Assembly: GCF_014041935.1 (NCBI RefSeq)
Contig: NZ_CP059491.1
Span: 3,658,001-3,722,000 of the forward strand
From: Gordonia jinghuaiqii
GTDB taxonomy: Bacteria > Actinomycetota > Actinomycetes > Mycobacteriales > Mycobacteriaceae
DNA: 64,000 nt
Reading direction: 5' to 3'
A program made the position numbers and the translations under genes. Positions 16,626-26,012 of this stretch are shown here, piece by piece (the stretch's first letter is position 1; each line of letters opens with the position of its first letter). The notes under the pieces were generated by a model. The model ran no database searches. It saw only the letters and a program-made list of their open reading frames with translations, and was not told where the DNA came from.

Positions 16626-17597
16626 TCAGGCCGGTTCGCGCATCACCCCGACGTGCCGCACCGTCCCGGAGATGCCGGGGATCTGTTTCACCGGCGACCA
16701 GGTCCGCATCCCGTCCCGGCTGTCGGAGTACAGGTACCTGTTGTTCCGGTAGGCGTCGAGATACATCCGCCAGGCGCCATTCGGCAGCTGGATGACGGCG
16801 GGTCCCTCGACGAATGACCCCCAGTTCCCCGGCCTCACGAACCGGTAGGGCCCGAACAGCGATCCCGACACCGCATGCTGGATGAACTTCTTCGTCTCGT
16901 TCTTGGTGAACGCGTGATAGGTGGGACCGACCTTGATGACCGTGGTGTCGATGTGGTCGGCGCCGATGCTGAGGAGCGGGACCGGCGGACCCCAGACCCG
17001 CAGCCCCGGATCGAGTGCGGTCATCACGTAGGGCACGAAGCCGCCGCCGGTCGACATCGACAGGATCACGTTGACCCGGCCGCCTTCGACGAACCATTCG
17101 GGCGCCCAGGCCTTGGTGGTGAACGGTGACAGCGACGGACCGTCACTGGACCCGGCCGAGCCGGAGGAACCCGGCCCGCTCGACGACCCGAGCCCCTTGC
17201 CGTCGCCCGTACCCGGCAAGAAGGCGCAGCAGAGCGGGACCGGCCAGTTGTACAGGAAGTTCCAGTTGACCCGATCGCGACTGCGCGCGAATCCGATGTT
17301 CGCACCGTCGGCGGTCGTGTATGTGACGTAGTACCAGCCATCGGTGTGGCGGAAGATGCTCGCGTCGCGGACGTAGCCCGTCGGTGGCCGGTAGGCCGAC
17401 TTCCGCAGCATGCGGAATTCGTTGCCGTCCGCGGACTCGTACACGTCCATGTCCCGGGCACTGCCGTTGCTGAACGCCACCATCGTGTACCGCCAGCCGG
17501 CGGCGGCGCTGTGCGGTGGTGCCGGGACCACCAGTCCCGCGATGGTCAACATCGCCACAACCACGGCGGCGAGGGCGAATCGTCTGGAAGGCTTCAC
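16626..17597 (-). CDS. Secreted GH43-like five-bladed propeller protein
   Basis: The 323-residue protein has a Sec signal peptide (KPSRR, hydrophobic core LAAVVVAMLTIAGLVV, cut near SAAAG). It is followed by propeller-type repeats like glycoside hydrolase family 43: DVYESADGNEF, YVRDASIFRHTDGWYYVTYTT and the late RYLYSDSRDGMRTWS. A Gly/Ser-rich insertion (about 165-190) interrupts it. Polysaccharide cleavage or binding at the envelope is likely but unproved. The GTG at 17597 overlaps the stop of the upstream DUF2306 gene as GTGA, which fixes the start. No clear Shine-Dalgarno is seen, consistent with coupled translation. Confidence 0.72.
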   Translation of the reverse strand: MKPSRRFALAAVVVAMLTIAGLVVPAPPHSAAAGWRYTMVAFSNGSARDMDVYESADGNEFRMLRKSAYRPPTGYVRDASIFRHTDGWYYVTYTTADGANIGFARSRDRVNWNFLYNWPVPLCCAFLPGTGDGKGLGSSSGPGSSGSAGSSDGPSLSPFTTKAWAPEWFVEGGRVNVILSMSTGGGFVPYVMTALDPGLRVWGPPVPLLSIGADHIDTTVIKVGPTYHAFTKNETKKFIQHAVSGSLFGPYRFVRPGNWGSFVEGPAVIQLPNGAWRMYLDAYRNNRYLYSDSRDGMRTWSPVKQIPGISGTVRHVGVMREPA

Positions 17598-18331
17598 CGG
17601 AGCAGTATCGACGACGTCGCCGGTGCGTGCGCCCCGTTGGTAACAGGGACACCCCAATCGTTACCGACCGCCCGGCGTCGACGGCGGTCCTCGGCGCGGT
17701 CGCTGACGAATTGTCCGACCATCAGACCGGACACCAGCCCCAGCCAGGTCGAGATCGTCGGTACCCAGGTCGCCAGCGGGTCGTCGACGCCGGTCGAGCC
17801 GTTCTCGAGCCAGCCGGCCAGCACGGTGGAGAACACGATCGCGAAGACACGGTTCAGCACGATCGAGAACGCGAGACACGCGCTCCGCGTCATCCAGCGG
17901 CGGTGTCCGGCGACGTCGCCGCCGCGGATCGCCCGGAGACCGGCGACCGTGAACGTCACCCACAACACCGCCAGCACCACGTTCGAGACCCGCGCCGACG
18001 GGCCGAAGGGACTCGCGAGTCCGATCGCGAACGCGCTCGGTCCCGCAACCGCGACGGCGCCGACATAGGTTCGGCCCTCGATCCTGTGCCACAGGCGATG
18101 TCGTCCGCGTCGAGCCGTCCACAACTGGCCGGCCGCACAGACCATGGCGACCGCCGCCGCCGCGACATGCACGACCACCAGCGGGTAATACCACCCCGGC
18201 TGTCCCGACACCGGCAACCGCGAACGTTCGGGACTCAGGGTCACATACGGATACACCGCGAAGACGACGAACATTGCGACAACGACCGCGAACACCATCC
18301 ATGCGAGCACGACTCGTTTCTTCATGCGCAT
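17594..18331 (-). CDS. DUF2306-type membrane protein
   Basis: The 245-residue protein has about six to seven membrane spans, starting with VVLAWMVFAVVVAMFVVFAVYPYV after the basic MRMKKR. Features resembling DUF2306 are paired HRLWHRIEGRTYVGAVAVAG and GGDVAGHRRWMTRSACLAFSIVLNR segments with conserved His/Arg at membrane edges. Function is unknown. GAGGA lies 5 bases before the ATG at 18331, which I preferred to 18361. It is coupled to the GH43-like secreted protein by a 4-base overlap, so the two probably act together at the envelope. Confidence 0.75.
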   Translation of the reverse strand: MRMKKRVVLAWMVFAVVVAMFVVFAVYPYVTLSPERSRLPVSGQPGWYYPLVVVHVAAAAVAMVCAAGQLWTARRGRHRLWHRIEGRTYVGAVAVAGPSAFAIGLASPFGPSARVSNVVLAVLWVTFTVAGLRAIRGGDVAGHRRWMTRSACLAFSIVLNRVFAIVFSTVLAGWLENGSTGVDDPLATWVPTISTWLGLVSGLMVGQFVSDRAEDRRRRRAVGNDWGVPVTNGAHAPATSSILLR

Positions 18332-18513
18332 CACCGTCCTCGCCAGGATCTCGTGGCGCATCGCTCTCGAGAGGGAATCCGACTCACCCGAGCGGACCAG
18401 ACAGACACACCGCAGGGTGAGGGACCAACACCTGAGATCCGCCCCCTGTGGTTGACAGGAAACTTGCAGCTTCTTGGTGACCTACTCACAGCCAACCCGG
18501 GCACCGTGGTGGC

Positions 18514-19869
18514 GTGAACGCATTTCAGCCCCCCGGTGACCACACGCCGGCCCCCGAGAACACGTCCCATCCACATCCGACCCACCCACATCCGACCCCG
18601 CCGCCCCACGGCAGCTGGCCGCGCGACCCCGGATGGCAGAACGACCCGATCGCCCCGCCGCCCGCACCGAGCCCGCCGGCATCCTCGACCCTGCGTGCCG
18701 GGGTGTCGAAGCCGATCGTCGTCACTGCGCTCCTCGCGGGTCTGCTGGGCGGCGTCATCGGCGTCGGCGGCAGCGCGCTGCTCGATCAACCCAGCAGCAG
18801 CGCCGCCGTGCCGACGCTGAGCTCACAGCCCGCCGACACCGTTACCGCCGCCGACGTCGAGCCCGGCTCGGTGACCTACGCCGCGAAGGTGGCGTCGAAG
18901 TCCACTGCCGACATCAAGATCCAGACATCGAACGGCACCGCGGTGGGCAGCGGGATCGTGCTCTCGCCCGACGGATACGTGCTGACCAACCATCATGTGG
19001 TCGCCGGGGCCGGTTCCGGCAGCAAGATCGTGGTCACCACCGGCGACGGCACACAGCACTCCGCCACGATCACCGGCACCTCCCCCTCCTACGACCTGGC
19101 GGTCATCAAGCTCGACGGCGCGTCGGGGCTTACCCCGGCGACTCTCGGCGACTCCGACGACCTGCAGGTCGGCGAGCAGGTGGTGGCGGTCGGCAGCCCG
19201 GACAGCCTGTCGAACACGGTGACCTCCGGCATCATCAGCGCGCTGTCGCGCACGGTCACCGCCGGCGACGAGAGCGGTTCTGCGGTCACCGTGTACAACG
19301 GCCTGCAGACCGACACCCCCATCAACCCCGGCAATTCGGGTGGGCCGCTGGTGAACCTGCAGGGTCAGGTGATCGCGGTGAACTCGGCCGTGGACACCGG
19401 TCAGGCCGCCAGCGGCGGACTTCAGACCTTCGGTCTCGGCTTCGCCATCCCGATCAACACCGCCCAGCGCATCGCGAACCAGCTCCTGCAGGACGGCGAG
19501 GCCACCAAACCCGTACTGGGCGTGTCGGGTTCGCTGTCGACCACCAGCGCCGAGGAGGGTGCGACGGTGTCGACGGTCCAGGACGGTGGGCCCGCCGACA
19601 AGGCCGGCATCTCACAGGGCGACGTGATCACGAAGATCGGTGACACCCCCGTCGCCGACTACGCCGATCTGATGGCCCAGGTGCTCACACATGCACCGGG
19701 TGAGACGGTGCCGGTGACCATCGGTTCGGGATCGGGTGCCCGCACCGTCCAGGTGAAGCTGGGCAGCACCGTCGACAAAGAGCAGACGACTGTCCCCGAG
19801 TCCGGCGGCGATTCCGGTGGAGATTCCCGACTCCCCTTCGGCGGCAACCCCTTCGGTCGGATCCCGTGA
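18514..19869 (+). CDS. HtrA/DegP-like membrane-anchored serine protease with PDZ domain
   Basis: The 451-residue envelope protease has a His/Pro-rich cytoplasmic leader (1-65), one membrane anchor (66-90) and a trypsin-like domain with catalytic His161 (TNHHVV), Asp194 (SYDLAVIKL) and Ser275 (NPGNSGGPL). A C-terminal PDZ domain follows (about 335-425: GGPADKAGISQGDVITKIGDTPV) and then a Gly/Ser-rich tail. The architecture matches mycobacterial PepD/HtrA proteins that handle misfolded exported proteins. The start is GTG at 18514 with no obvious Shine-Dalgarno, so it may be leaderless. Confidence 0.93.
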   Translation: MNAFQPPGDHTPAPENTSHPHPTHPHPTPPPHGSWPRDPGWQNDPIAPPPAPSPPASSTLRAGVSKPIVVTALLAGLLGGVIGVGGSALLDQPSSSAAVPTLSSQPADTVTAADVEPGSVTYAAKVASKSTADIKIQTSNGTAVGSGIVLSPDGYVLTNHHVVAGAGSGSKIVVTTGDGTQHSATITGTSPSYDLAVIKLDGASGLTPATLGDSDDLQVGEQVVAVGSPDSLSNTVTSGIISALSRTVTAGDESGSAVTVYNGLQTDTPINPGNSGGPLVNLQGQVIAVNSAVDTGQAASGGLQTFGLGFAIPINTAQRIANQLLQDGEATKPVLGVSGSLSTTSAEEGATVSTVQDGGPADKAGISQGDVITKIGDTPVADYADLMAQVLTHAPGETVPVTIGSGSGARTVQVKLGSTVDKEQTTVPESGGDSGGDSRLPFGGNPFGRIP

Positions 19870-19890
19870 TGATCCGACGACGCGGTGAAT

Positions 19891-20052
19891 TCAGCGCTTC
19901 GTCAGATTTTGCGCGAGCATCACGAGAATGTCGCTAGGACCGCGAACATACGTCAGCTTGTAGACGTTCTCGTACGTCGCAACACCGCGTAGCGGATGAC
20001 AGCCGTGCCGCGCGGCGATCTCGAGAGCCGCGTCGATGCCGCCACGCGATCT
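19891..20052 (-). pseudogene. C-terminal remnant of a VOC (glyoxalase-fold) protein
   Basis: The last 53 residues of an open frame read like the end of a VOC-superfamily protein (IDAALEIAARHGCHPLRGV, then YENVYKLTYVRGPSDILVML). Upstream, the coding signal breaks: phrases such as VDVERETEEL and VEVLPLVNYV appear in other frames, as expected after several frameshifts. No plausible start or full beta-alpha module is present. I treat 19870-20359 as a gene-free stretch holding this remnant and a ychF-like fragment. Confidence 0.45.
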
Positions 20053-20178
20053 CGGCGTCGCACATAGTTGACCAGCGGCAACACCTCGACGGCGATGCGA
20101 GCTCTTCGGTCTCGCGCTCGACATCCACCCCTCGACGATAGGGCCGCCCGACTCGACGAGTGGCACCGGTCGCCTCAG

Positions 20179-20203
20179 ACGTTGAAGCGGAACTCCACCA
20201 CGT
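20179..20203 (-). repeat. 25-base copy of the ychF 3' end
   Basis: These 25 bases are identical to 20950-20974, the codons for the YchF C-terminus (VVEFRFN). In this copy too the frame ends with a TGA two codons later (20175-20177). The sequence flanking the match does not resemble ychF further. It is either a small duplication or the last trace of a decayed paralogue. Confidence 0.7.
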
Positions 20204-20359
20204 TCCGTCACAGAACAACCTGTGCAGCCGACACCTCCGCGTCCACGACGCGGTTTAACTCGCCGTGGAGCCGATGAACGGAGTACGCGACTGGGCCCAG
20301 CCCGAACGACGCCGTGTCGAGCGGTCAGAGCCGGGCCCAAGCGCGCCAGTTCACCCCGC

Positions 20360-20713
20360 TCAGGGAACCACCGATTGGACGATCTCGGCGATGCGCTTCT
20401 CCGTGGGCTCGTCGAGGGTCTCGAAGTACCATGCTGCGGGCATCAGTGTTCCGTCGGAAGCGCCTGCGGGGACGAGCGCGACCTTCTCGGTGAGAGCAAG
20501 GTTGACGCGTTCGTCGTTACGCAACGTCACCAGTGCAGGCGTGCTCGCGGAGAGCGCATAGGCCGGCATGCCGTACCAGATCCGCGGCTTCAGCGTGGGC
20601 GCGGCAGCCACGATGACCTCATGCACTCGCTGCATGAGTGACCGCCGCGGTTCGTCCATCTTCGCGATCTTGTCGACCACCTGGGCAAGGTTCTTCTCGT
20701 CCTTCGATGCCAT
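20360..20713 (-). CDS. DUF1801 (YdhG-like) protein
   Basis: The 117-residue protein matches the DUF1801 fold: VVDKIAKMDEPRRSLMQRVHEVIVAAAPTLKPRIWYGMPAYA, then TEKVALVPAGAS and a C-terminal EKRIAEIVQSVV helix. Family members are small iron-chaperone-like or uncharacterised proteins. The ATG at 20713 has AGGA 6 bases upstream. It is a single-gene unit, flanked by the decayed VOC region and by ychF in the same direction. Confidence 0.83.
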   Translation of the reverse strand: MASKDEKNLAQVVDKIAKMDEPRRSLMQRVHEVIVAAAPTLKPRIWYGMPAYALSASTPALVTLRNDERVNLALTEKVALVPAGASDGTLMPAAWYFETLDEPTEKRIAEIVQSVVP

Positions 20714-20945
20714 GTCATGTCCTCTCGTCAGCCAATGCCTCGCATCGGCAGTTGAAGTCGGCGCAATCACGCGCCGCACCTCATCCGGACATGTCCCGCG
20801 CGAGTCGGGCCTCTCCGCAATGTTTCAGGCCACCCGCGCCTGGAAGTGCAGTCGGCAGCATCCGCTGCCACACTGAGGATAACGCACGCTCTTGCAACGG
20901 CGCAGGCCGAAACAGAGCAGGTCAGGACTCTTCTCGGCGATTCGA

Positions 20946-22025
20946 TCACACGTTGAAGCGGAACTCCACCACGTCGCCGTCCTTCATGACGTAGTCCTTG
21001 CCCTCCATGCGCACCTTGCCCGCAGCCTTCGCCGCGGCCATCGAGCCGGCGGCGTCGAGGTCGTCGAAGGAGACGATCTCGGCCTTGATGAAGCCCTTCT
21101 CGAAGTCGGTGTGGATGACCCCGGCGGCTTTGGGTGCGGTGTCGCCCTGGTGGATCGTCCACGCGCGCGATTCCTTCGGGCCCGCGGTGAGGTAGGTCTG
21201 CAGGCCGAGGGTGTGAAAACCGGCGCGCGCCAACGACGTCAGGCCCGGCTCCGACTGCCCGATCGAGTCGAGCAGCTCCTGGGCGTCCTCGGCGTCGAGT
21301 TCGAGGAGTTCGCTCTCGACCTTCGCATCGAGGAACACGGCGTCGGCGGGTGCGACGGCGGCGCGGAGTTCGGCCTTGCGCGCCTCGTCGGTGAGGACGC
21401 CCTCGTCGGCGTTGAAGACGTAGAGGAACGGCTTGGCCGTCATCAGGTGCAACTCGCGCACCGACGACAGGTCGAACGAATCCTTCTGCGAGAACAGCGT
21501 TTTGCCGCTGTCGAGGAGTTCCTGTGCCTGCTTGGCCGCGGCGAGGGTCTCGGCGAGATCCTTGTTCTTGCGCGCTTCCTTCTCGAGGCGAGGGATCGCC
21601 TTCTCGAGGGTCTGCATGTCGGCCAGGATCAGCTCGGTCTCGATGACCTCGATGTCGGCGAACGGGTCGACGCGACCGTCGACGTGGACGACGTCGTCGT
21701 CGGCGAAGACGCGCACCACCTGGCAGATCGCGTCGGCCTCGCGGATGTTGGCGAGGAACTGGTTGCCCATGCCCTCACCCTCGGAGGCGCCCTTGACGAT
21801 GCCGGCGATGTCGACGAACGACACCGTGGCCGGCAGGATGCGCTCGCTGCCGAAGATCTCGGCGAGACGCTCGAGTCGCTTGTCGGGCAGTTCGACCACG
21901 CCGACATTGGGCTCGATCGTGGCGAACGGATAGTTCGCCGCAAGCACGTCGTTACGGGTCAGGGCATTGAACAGGGTCGACTTACCGACGTTGGGCAGAC
22001 CGACAATTCCCAGGGTGAGACTCAC
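20946..22025 (-). CDS. ychF: Redox-regulated ATPase/GTPase YchF (Obg family)
   Basis: The 359-residue cytosolic P-loop protein has GLPNVGKST (G1), the switch region [47 protein letters not shown] and the YchF-specific NADEGVL in place of the NKxD GTPase motif. The C-terminal TGS domain ends [11 protein letters not shown]. YchF (OLA1) prefers ATP and interacts with the ribosome. I start at the GTG at 22025, which gives the family N-terminus [16 protein letters not shown]; the Shine-Dalgarno is weak. Confidence 0.97.
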   Translation of the reverse strand: MSLTLGIVGLPNVGKSTLFNALTRNDVLAANYPFATIEPNVGVVELPDKRLERLAEIFGSERILPATVSFVDIAGIVKGASEGEGMGNQFLANIREADAICQVVRVFADDDVVHVDGRVDPFADIEVIETELILADMQTLEKAIPRLEKEARKNKDLAETLAAAKQAQELLDSGKTLFSQKDSFDLSSVRELHLMTAKPFLYVFNADEGVLTDEARKAELRAAVAPADAVFLDAKVESELLELDAEDAQELLDSIGQSEPGLTSLARAGFHTLGLQTYLTAGPKESRAWTIHQGDTAPKAAGVIHTDFEKGFIKAEIVSFDDLDAAGSMAAAKAAGKVRMEGKDYVMKDGDVVEFRFNV

Positions 22026-22082
22026 GGGGGCCGAGTCTATCGGCAGCGGCTCGCGCACCCCGAGGTGCGTCGGCCGTGAGGG

Positions 22083-23384
22083 TCAGTCCCGGTCGAGCAA
22101 CCCCTTGACCGGGTTCGGTTTCTCCCCCGGCGGCTCCTCGTCGGGAACGCCGATCTGGGTTGTCACCGGCGCCCCCTGCGGTGGCAGGGTCTCGCCGGCC
22201 CGTTCGGCTATCCGTTCGTTCAGGTAGCGCAGCACCACCGCGATCGACGACGCTGCGGGTACGGCGAGGAAGGCCCCGGTGATACCGAACAGCGTGCCGC
22301 CCAGCGTCACCGACAGCAGCACGATCACCGCGTGCAGGTCCATCGACTTTGCCTGCAGCCACGGCTGGAGCACATTGCCCTCGAGCTGCTGCACGGCCAG
22401 GATGATGCCGAGCACGATGAGCGCCGTCGTCAGACCGTTGGAGACGAGCGCGATCAACACCGCGAGGGCACCGGCGACGAACGCTCCGATGATCGGGATG
22501 AAGCCGCCGAGGAACGTGATCACCACGAGCACCCCGGCGAGCGGCACGTTCAGGATGAACAGGCCCGCGCCGATCAGTGCGGCGTCGACGAAGCTGACGA
22601 CCGCCTGCGTGCGGATGAACCCGCCGAGGCTGTTCCACATCCGGGTGAGCACCTCGCCGACGTGGGTTCCCGACGGCTTGCCGACCGAGCGGTCCAGCCA
22701 CGGCACGAACTTCGGTCCGTCCTTGAGGAAGAAGAAGACCAGCACGATGCTCGTGAACAGCGTGATGAGCACCGACGTCGCGGTGCCGACTCCGCTGAAC
22801 ACCCCGGCGGCGATGGCCGACGCGCTCGACTGGAGCCTGTCGGTGATGGTGTTCACGATGTTGTCCAGCTGCTCGTCTTTGATGTTGAGCGGCGGACCCT
22901 GTATCCAGTCCTGGAGTTTCCGGACGCCGTCGGTGGCACGATGCGCGAGCTCGGGTGCCTGGTCGACGATCGACGGCACGATCAGGCCGATCACGCCGCC
23001 GAGGACGCCCAACCCGACCAGCATCATCACCAACGACGCCGCTGCCGCGGGAACGCCGTGGTTGCGCATCCACCGCACAGGCGGCCAGAGGATGGTGCAC
23101 ACGATGATCGCGAACAGGACCGGCAGTAGAATCACCCAGAACTTGCCGAGCAGCCAGGTGATCACCCACAACGCGGCCGCGACCAGCACGATCTGCAGTC
23201 CGAACATGGCGCAGGCCTGGAGACCGGACATCATCACCTGGGCACGGGTCGGGTAGGTGGTCTTCTCGCCACCGCCGAGAACGGCGTCGCCGCCGAGCAC
23301 GGCATCGGCACTCATATGACCCGCATCCGACGTGGCGTCGTTCGAGCCGTTATCGTCGCGCGAGTTCTCCGGGCTGTCGGTCAC
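22083..23384 (-). CDS. AI-2E family membrane exporter
   Basis: The 433-residue protein has an acidic N-terminal tail carrying the repeat AVLGGDAVLGGG, then eight or so spans of the AI-2E transporter (UPF0118) family. Landmarks are PVLFAIIVCTILWPPVRW, the amphipathic coiled region 150-210 (DQLQ-like), FFFLKDGPKFV, FIPIIGAFVAGALAV and VQQLEGNVLQPWLQAKSM. Members export small molecules or act in Na+/H+ exchange; the AI-2 link is nominal. The GTG at 23384 has GAGGA 7 bases upstream. It lies 57 bases before ychF on the same strand. Confidence 0.88.
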   Translation of the reverse strand: MTDSPENSRDDNGSNDATSDAGHMSADAVLGGDAVLGGGEKTTYPTRAQVMMSGLQACAMFGLQIVLVAAALWVITWLLGKFWVILLPVLFAIIVCTILWPPVRWMRNHGVPAAAASLVMMLVGLGVLGGVIGLIVPSIVDQAPELAHRATDGVRKLQDWIQGPPLNIKDEQLDNIVNTITDRLQSSASAIAAGVFSGVGTATSVLITLFTSIVLVFFFLKDGPKFVPWLDRSVGKPSGTHVGEVLTRMWNSLGGFIRTQAVVSFVDAALIGAGLFILNVPLAGVLVVITFLGGFIPIIGAFVAGALAVLIALVSNGLTTALIVLGIILAVQQLEGNVLQPWLQAKSMDLHAVIVLLSVTLGGTLFGITGAFLAVPAASSIAVVLRYLNERIAERAGETLPPQGAPVTTQIGVPDEEPPGEKPNPVKGLLDRD

Positions 23385-23431
23385 CGGTGGATCCTCACAT
23401 ACCGTGGCGACAATGCGACATCGACCACCGC

Positions 23432-23701
23432 TCAGCGGCGACGCAGCTTCCGTCCGAGGAACCGGATGAGCGAGTTGATCGCCTCGAGCTCGACGTCGAC
23501 TTGATTGAAGCCCGGCACGATGTCGTCGGCGAGTTCGTCTCCGGTGGCGGTGACGCCGAGGTCGGCCTCCTCGGCGCACGCGCGCCGGATCGTCTCCGGC
23601 CCGTAGAGGCCCATCATCATCTCCAGGCCCCACGCGGGGAGAGCCGACAGTGGCAGGTCGTCGTGCCGGCTTCCGCGGTGGCCGTCGAACCGTGTGGTCA
23701 T
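23432..23701 (-). CDS. Small conserved-looking protein of unknown function
   Basis: This 89-residue soluble protein starts MTTRFDGHRG and contains a central LPAWGLEMMMGLYGPETIRRAC and an acidic patch EADLGVTATGDELADDIVP. It ends in a basic FLGRKLRRR. I do not recognise the family. Upstream signals are weak, and coding direction is supported only by codon-position GC and by its fit between the AI-2E gene (47 bases downstream) and the divergent alkA-type gene. Confidence 0.55.
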   Translation of the reverse strand: MTTRFDGHRGSRHDDLPLSALPAWGLEMMMGLYGPETIRRACAEEADLGVTATGDELADDIVPGFNQVDVELEAINSLIRFLGRKLRRR

Positions 23702-23815
23702 GGCGTCATCGTGCCATAAGCGTGTAACCCAGATCACATCTTTGCCCACTCGCCGGGAGCCCGTTGCCATGTCCGATTCCCGCCAGCTCCGCGGCAGCCC
23801 TGATGAGACAGTGGT

Positions 23816-25339
23816 GTGGTGACCACAGCATCCGCCACATCGAGCGTCACCGGGGCCGCCCCGGACTTCGATCGGTGCTACCGCGCGTTGCAGGCACGGG
23901 ACCCCCGCTTCGACGGACAGTTCTTCGTCACCGTCCGCACCACCGGGATCTACTGTCGTCCGTCGTGTCCCGCGCAGACGCCCCGGCCGCAGAACGTCGC
24001 CTTCGTGCTCACCGCGGCGGCCGCCCAGCAGCAGGGTTTCCGCGCATGCCGACGATGCGCTCCCGATGCCGTGCCGGGGTCGCCGATGTGGAACGTCAAC
24101 GCCGACCTGTCGGCTCGTGCGATGCGGCTCATCGCCGACGGCGTCGTCGAACGTGAGGGCGTCGACGGCCTGGCGGCGCGCCTGCGGTATTCGCCGCGAC
24201 ACCTCAACCGCGTCCTGACCGACCACCTCGGGGCCGGTCCGCTCGCGTTGGCCCGGGCGCACCGCGCGACCAATGCGCGCGTCCTCATCCAGTGCACGGC
24301 CATGCCGATGACCGACGTGGCCTTCGCCGCAGGTTTTGCCAGTGTGCGGCAGTTCAACGACACCATCCGGGCGGTCTTCGGTCTCACCCCGACGCAACTT
24401 CGGCGACTGCGCACCCGCCGCGACCGCCACGTGGACTCGGCGCCGGGCAGTGTCACGCTGCGACTCCCCTTCCGTACGCCCTACCGGTGGCCGTGGATGC
24501 GATGGTTTCTGTCCGCGCACGCCGCCGCGGGTGTCGAGACAGTGGTCGACGACCCCGCCGCGCCCCTCGGCTGGCGATACCGCCGGGTGATCGCGCTACC
24601 GCACGGCCCGGCCCTCGCCGAGGTCGAGCCGCACGAGGACCACGCCGCGGTCGCACTGTCACACCTCGACATGCGGGATCTGGGGGCCGCGGTGAATCGT
24701 CTCCGGCGTCTGCTGGACCTCGACGCCGACATCACCGCCGCCCAGGACGCACTCGCCGCAGATCCGACGCTCCGCCCCCTCATCGACGACGCCCCCGGCC
24801 TACGGGTGCCGGGCAGCCTCGACGCCGGCGAGACGATCATGCGCACGATGCTCGGCCAGCAGGTCAGCCTCGCCGCCGCACGCCGGCAGGTCGACCTGCT
24901 CGTCGACGCCCTCGGTGAACCGCTGGAGGCCGCGGCCGAATCGGGACAGCCGGCGCCGAAGGCGTTCCCGACCGCCACGGCCGTCGCCGAGCGGGGACGG
25001 GAGGTGCTGCGCGGTCCGCGACGCCGGATCGACGCCGTCATCGGCGTCGCCGAGGGACTTGCCGACGGCCGGGTGGAACCACATGCGGGGGTCGATGCGT
25101 CAGACCTACGTGCGCAACTTCTCGAGTTGCCCGGTATCGGTCCCTGGACCGCCGACATCGTCACCATGCGCGTGACCGGCGATCCCGACGTCCTGCTCGC
25201 CGGCGATCTCGTCGTCGCCCGGGCCGCCGCCGACCTCCGACTCGACCTGCACGACGCACATCACTGGGCCCCTTGGCGTTCGTACGCGACGATGCACCTG
25301 TGGCGATATCGACTCGACGCCGCGGGCCACGCCGTGTGA
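23816..25339 (+). CDS. Ada-AlkA fusion: DNA-3-methyladenine glycosylase II with Zn/AraC regulator module
   Basis: The 507-residue protein joins four modules: an Ada-type zinc domain (Cys47, Cys51, Cys78, Cys81 in IYCRPSCP and ACRRCAPD), an AraC-type double HTH (about 95-200), an AlkA N-terminal domain (212-320), and a HhH-GPD glycosylase domain with LPGIGPWTADIV and catalytic Asp464 in LLAGDLVV. It should sense methyl-phosphotriesters, activate repair genes and excise alkylated purines. Tandem GTG codons at 23816 and 23819 make the exact start uncertain. It is followed by ogt. Confidence 0.93.
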   Translation: MVTTASATSSVTGAAPDFDRCYRALQARDPRFDGQFFVTVRTTGIYCRPSCPAQTPRPQNVAFVLTAAAAQQQGFRACRRCAPDAVPGSPMWNVNADLSARAMRLIADGVVEREGVDGLAARLRYSPRHLNRVLTDHLGAGPLALARAHRATNARVLIQCTAMPMTDVAFAAGFASVRQFNDTIRAVFGLTPTQLRRLRTRRDRHVDSAPGSVTLRLPFRTPYRWPWMRWFLSAHAAAGVETVVDDPAAPLGWRYRRVIALPHGPALAEVEPHEDHAAVALSHLDMRDLGAAVNRLRRLLDLDADITAAQDALAADPTLRPLIDDAPGLRVPGSLDAGETIMRTMLGQQVSLAAARRQVDLLVDALGEPLEAAAESGQPAPKAFPTATAVAERGREVLRGPRRRIDAVIGVAEGLADGRVEPHAGVDASDLRAQLLELPGIGPWTADIVTMRVTGDPDVLLAGDLVVARAAADLRLDLHDAHHWAPWRSYATMHLWRYRLDAAGHAV

Positions 25340-25427
25340 CGACATGACACCTGACGACCGGACCCGTCCCGCACCACCCCCGCCAACTCGACTCCGACTC
25401 TCGACTCCGACACCTCAGGAGAGTGAC

Positions 25428-26012
25428 ATGTCCGCACCCACCACCACCGCCGCGGCGACCACCGAGCCCGCCGCCACCGGCGGATTCAGCACCGTCGAGA
25501 CCCCCAACGGCCCGTTCACGGTCATCGCCGACACCGATCATCGTGTTCTGGCCTCCGGATGGACCGACGACCCCGACTATCTGTCGGCGCTCATCCATCG
25601 GGCGCTGCGCCCGACGTCGACGCTCCGCTCGGAATCGCTCGGCTCCATCACCGACGCGGTGTCGGCGTACTACTCGGGCGACCACGCCGCCCCGTCGGCG
25701 ATTCCGGTCGTGCAACGCTCGGGCGGGGAGTTCCTGGAGAAGGCGTGGGATGCACTGCGGAAGGTCGAGGCCGGGTACCCGGTCACCTACACGCGTTTCG
25801 CCGAGCTCGCCGGTGAGCCGGCCGCAGTCCGCGCCGCCGCCACTGCGTGTGCGCGCAACGCGGCGGCGCTCTTCGTGCCGTGCCACCGCGTGAAGCGCAG
25901 CGACGGCACCCTCGGCGGATTCCGGTACGGGCTGTCGACCAAGCAGTGGTTGCTCGACTTCGAGGCGCCCGAACCGGTTTTGTCAGGGGTGTCCGACACC
26001 ATCGGGGGATGA
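25428..26012 (+). CDS. ogt: Methylated-DNA-[protein]-cysteine S-methyltransferase
   Basis: Repairs O6-alkylguanine by transferring the alkyl group to its own Cys. The 194-residue protein carries the active-site motif PCHRVKR, preceded by FAELAGEPAAVRAAATACARNA and followed by GGFRYGLSTKQWLLDFE. The Ala/Thr-rich first 18 residues are extra to the family core. The ATG at 25428 is preceded by AGGAGAG. It lies 88 bases after the Ada-AlkA gene and overlaps rmuC by ATGA, so the three form a DNA-repair operon. Confidence 0.96.
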   Translation: MSAPTTTAAATTEPAATGGFSTVETPNGPFTVIADTDHRVLASGWTDDPDYLSALIHRALRPTSTLRSESLGSITDAVSAYYSGDHAAPSAIPVVQRSGGEFLEKAWDALRKVEAGYPVTYTRFAELAGEPAAVRAAATACARNAAALFVPCHRVKRSDGTLGGFRYGLSTKQWLLDFEAPEPVLSGVSDTIGG

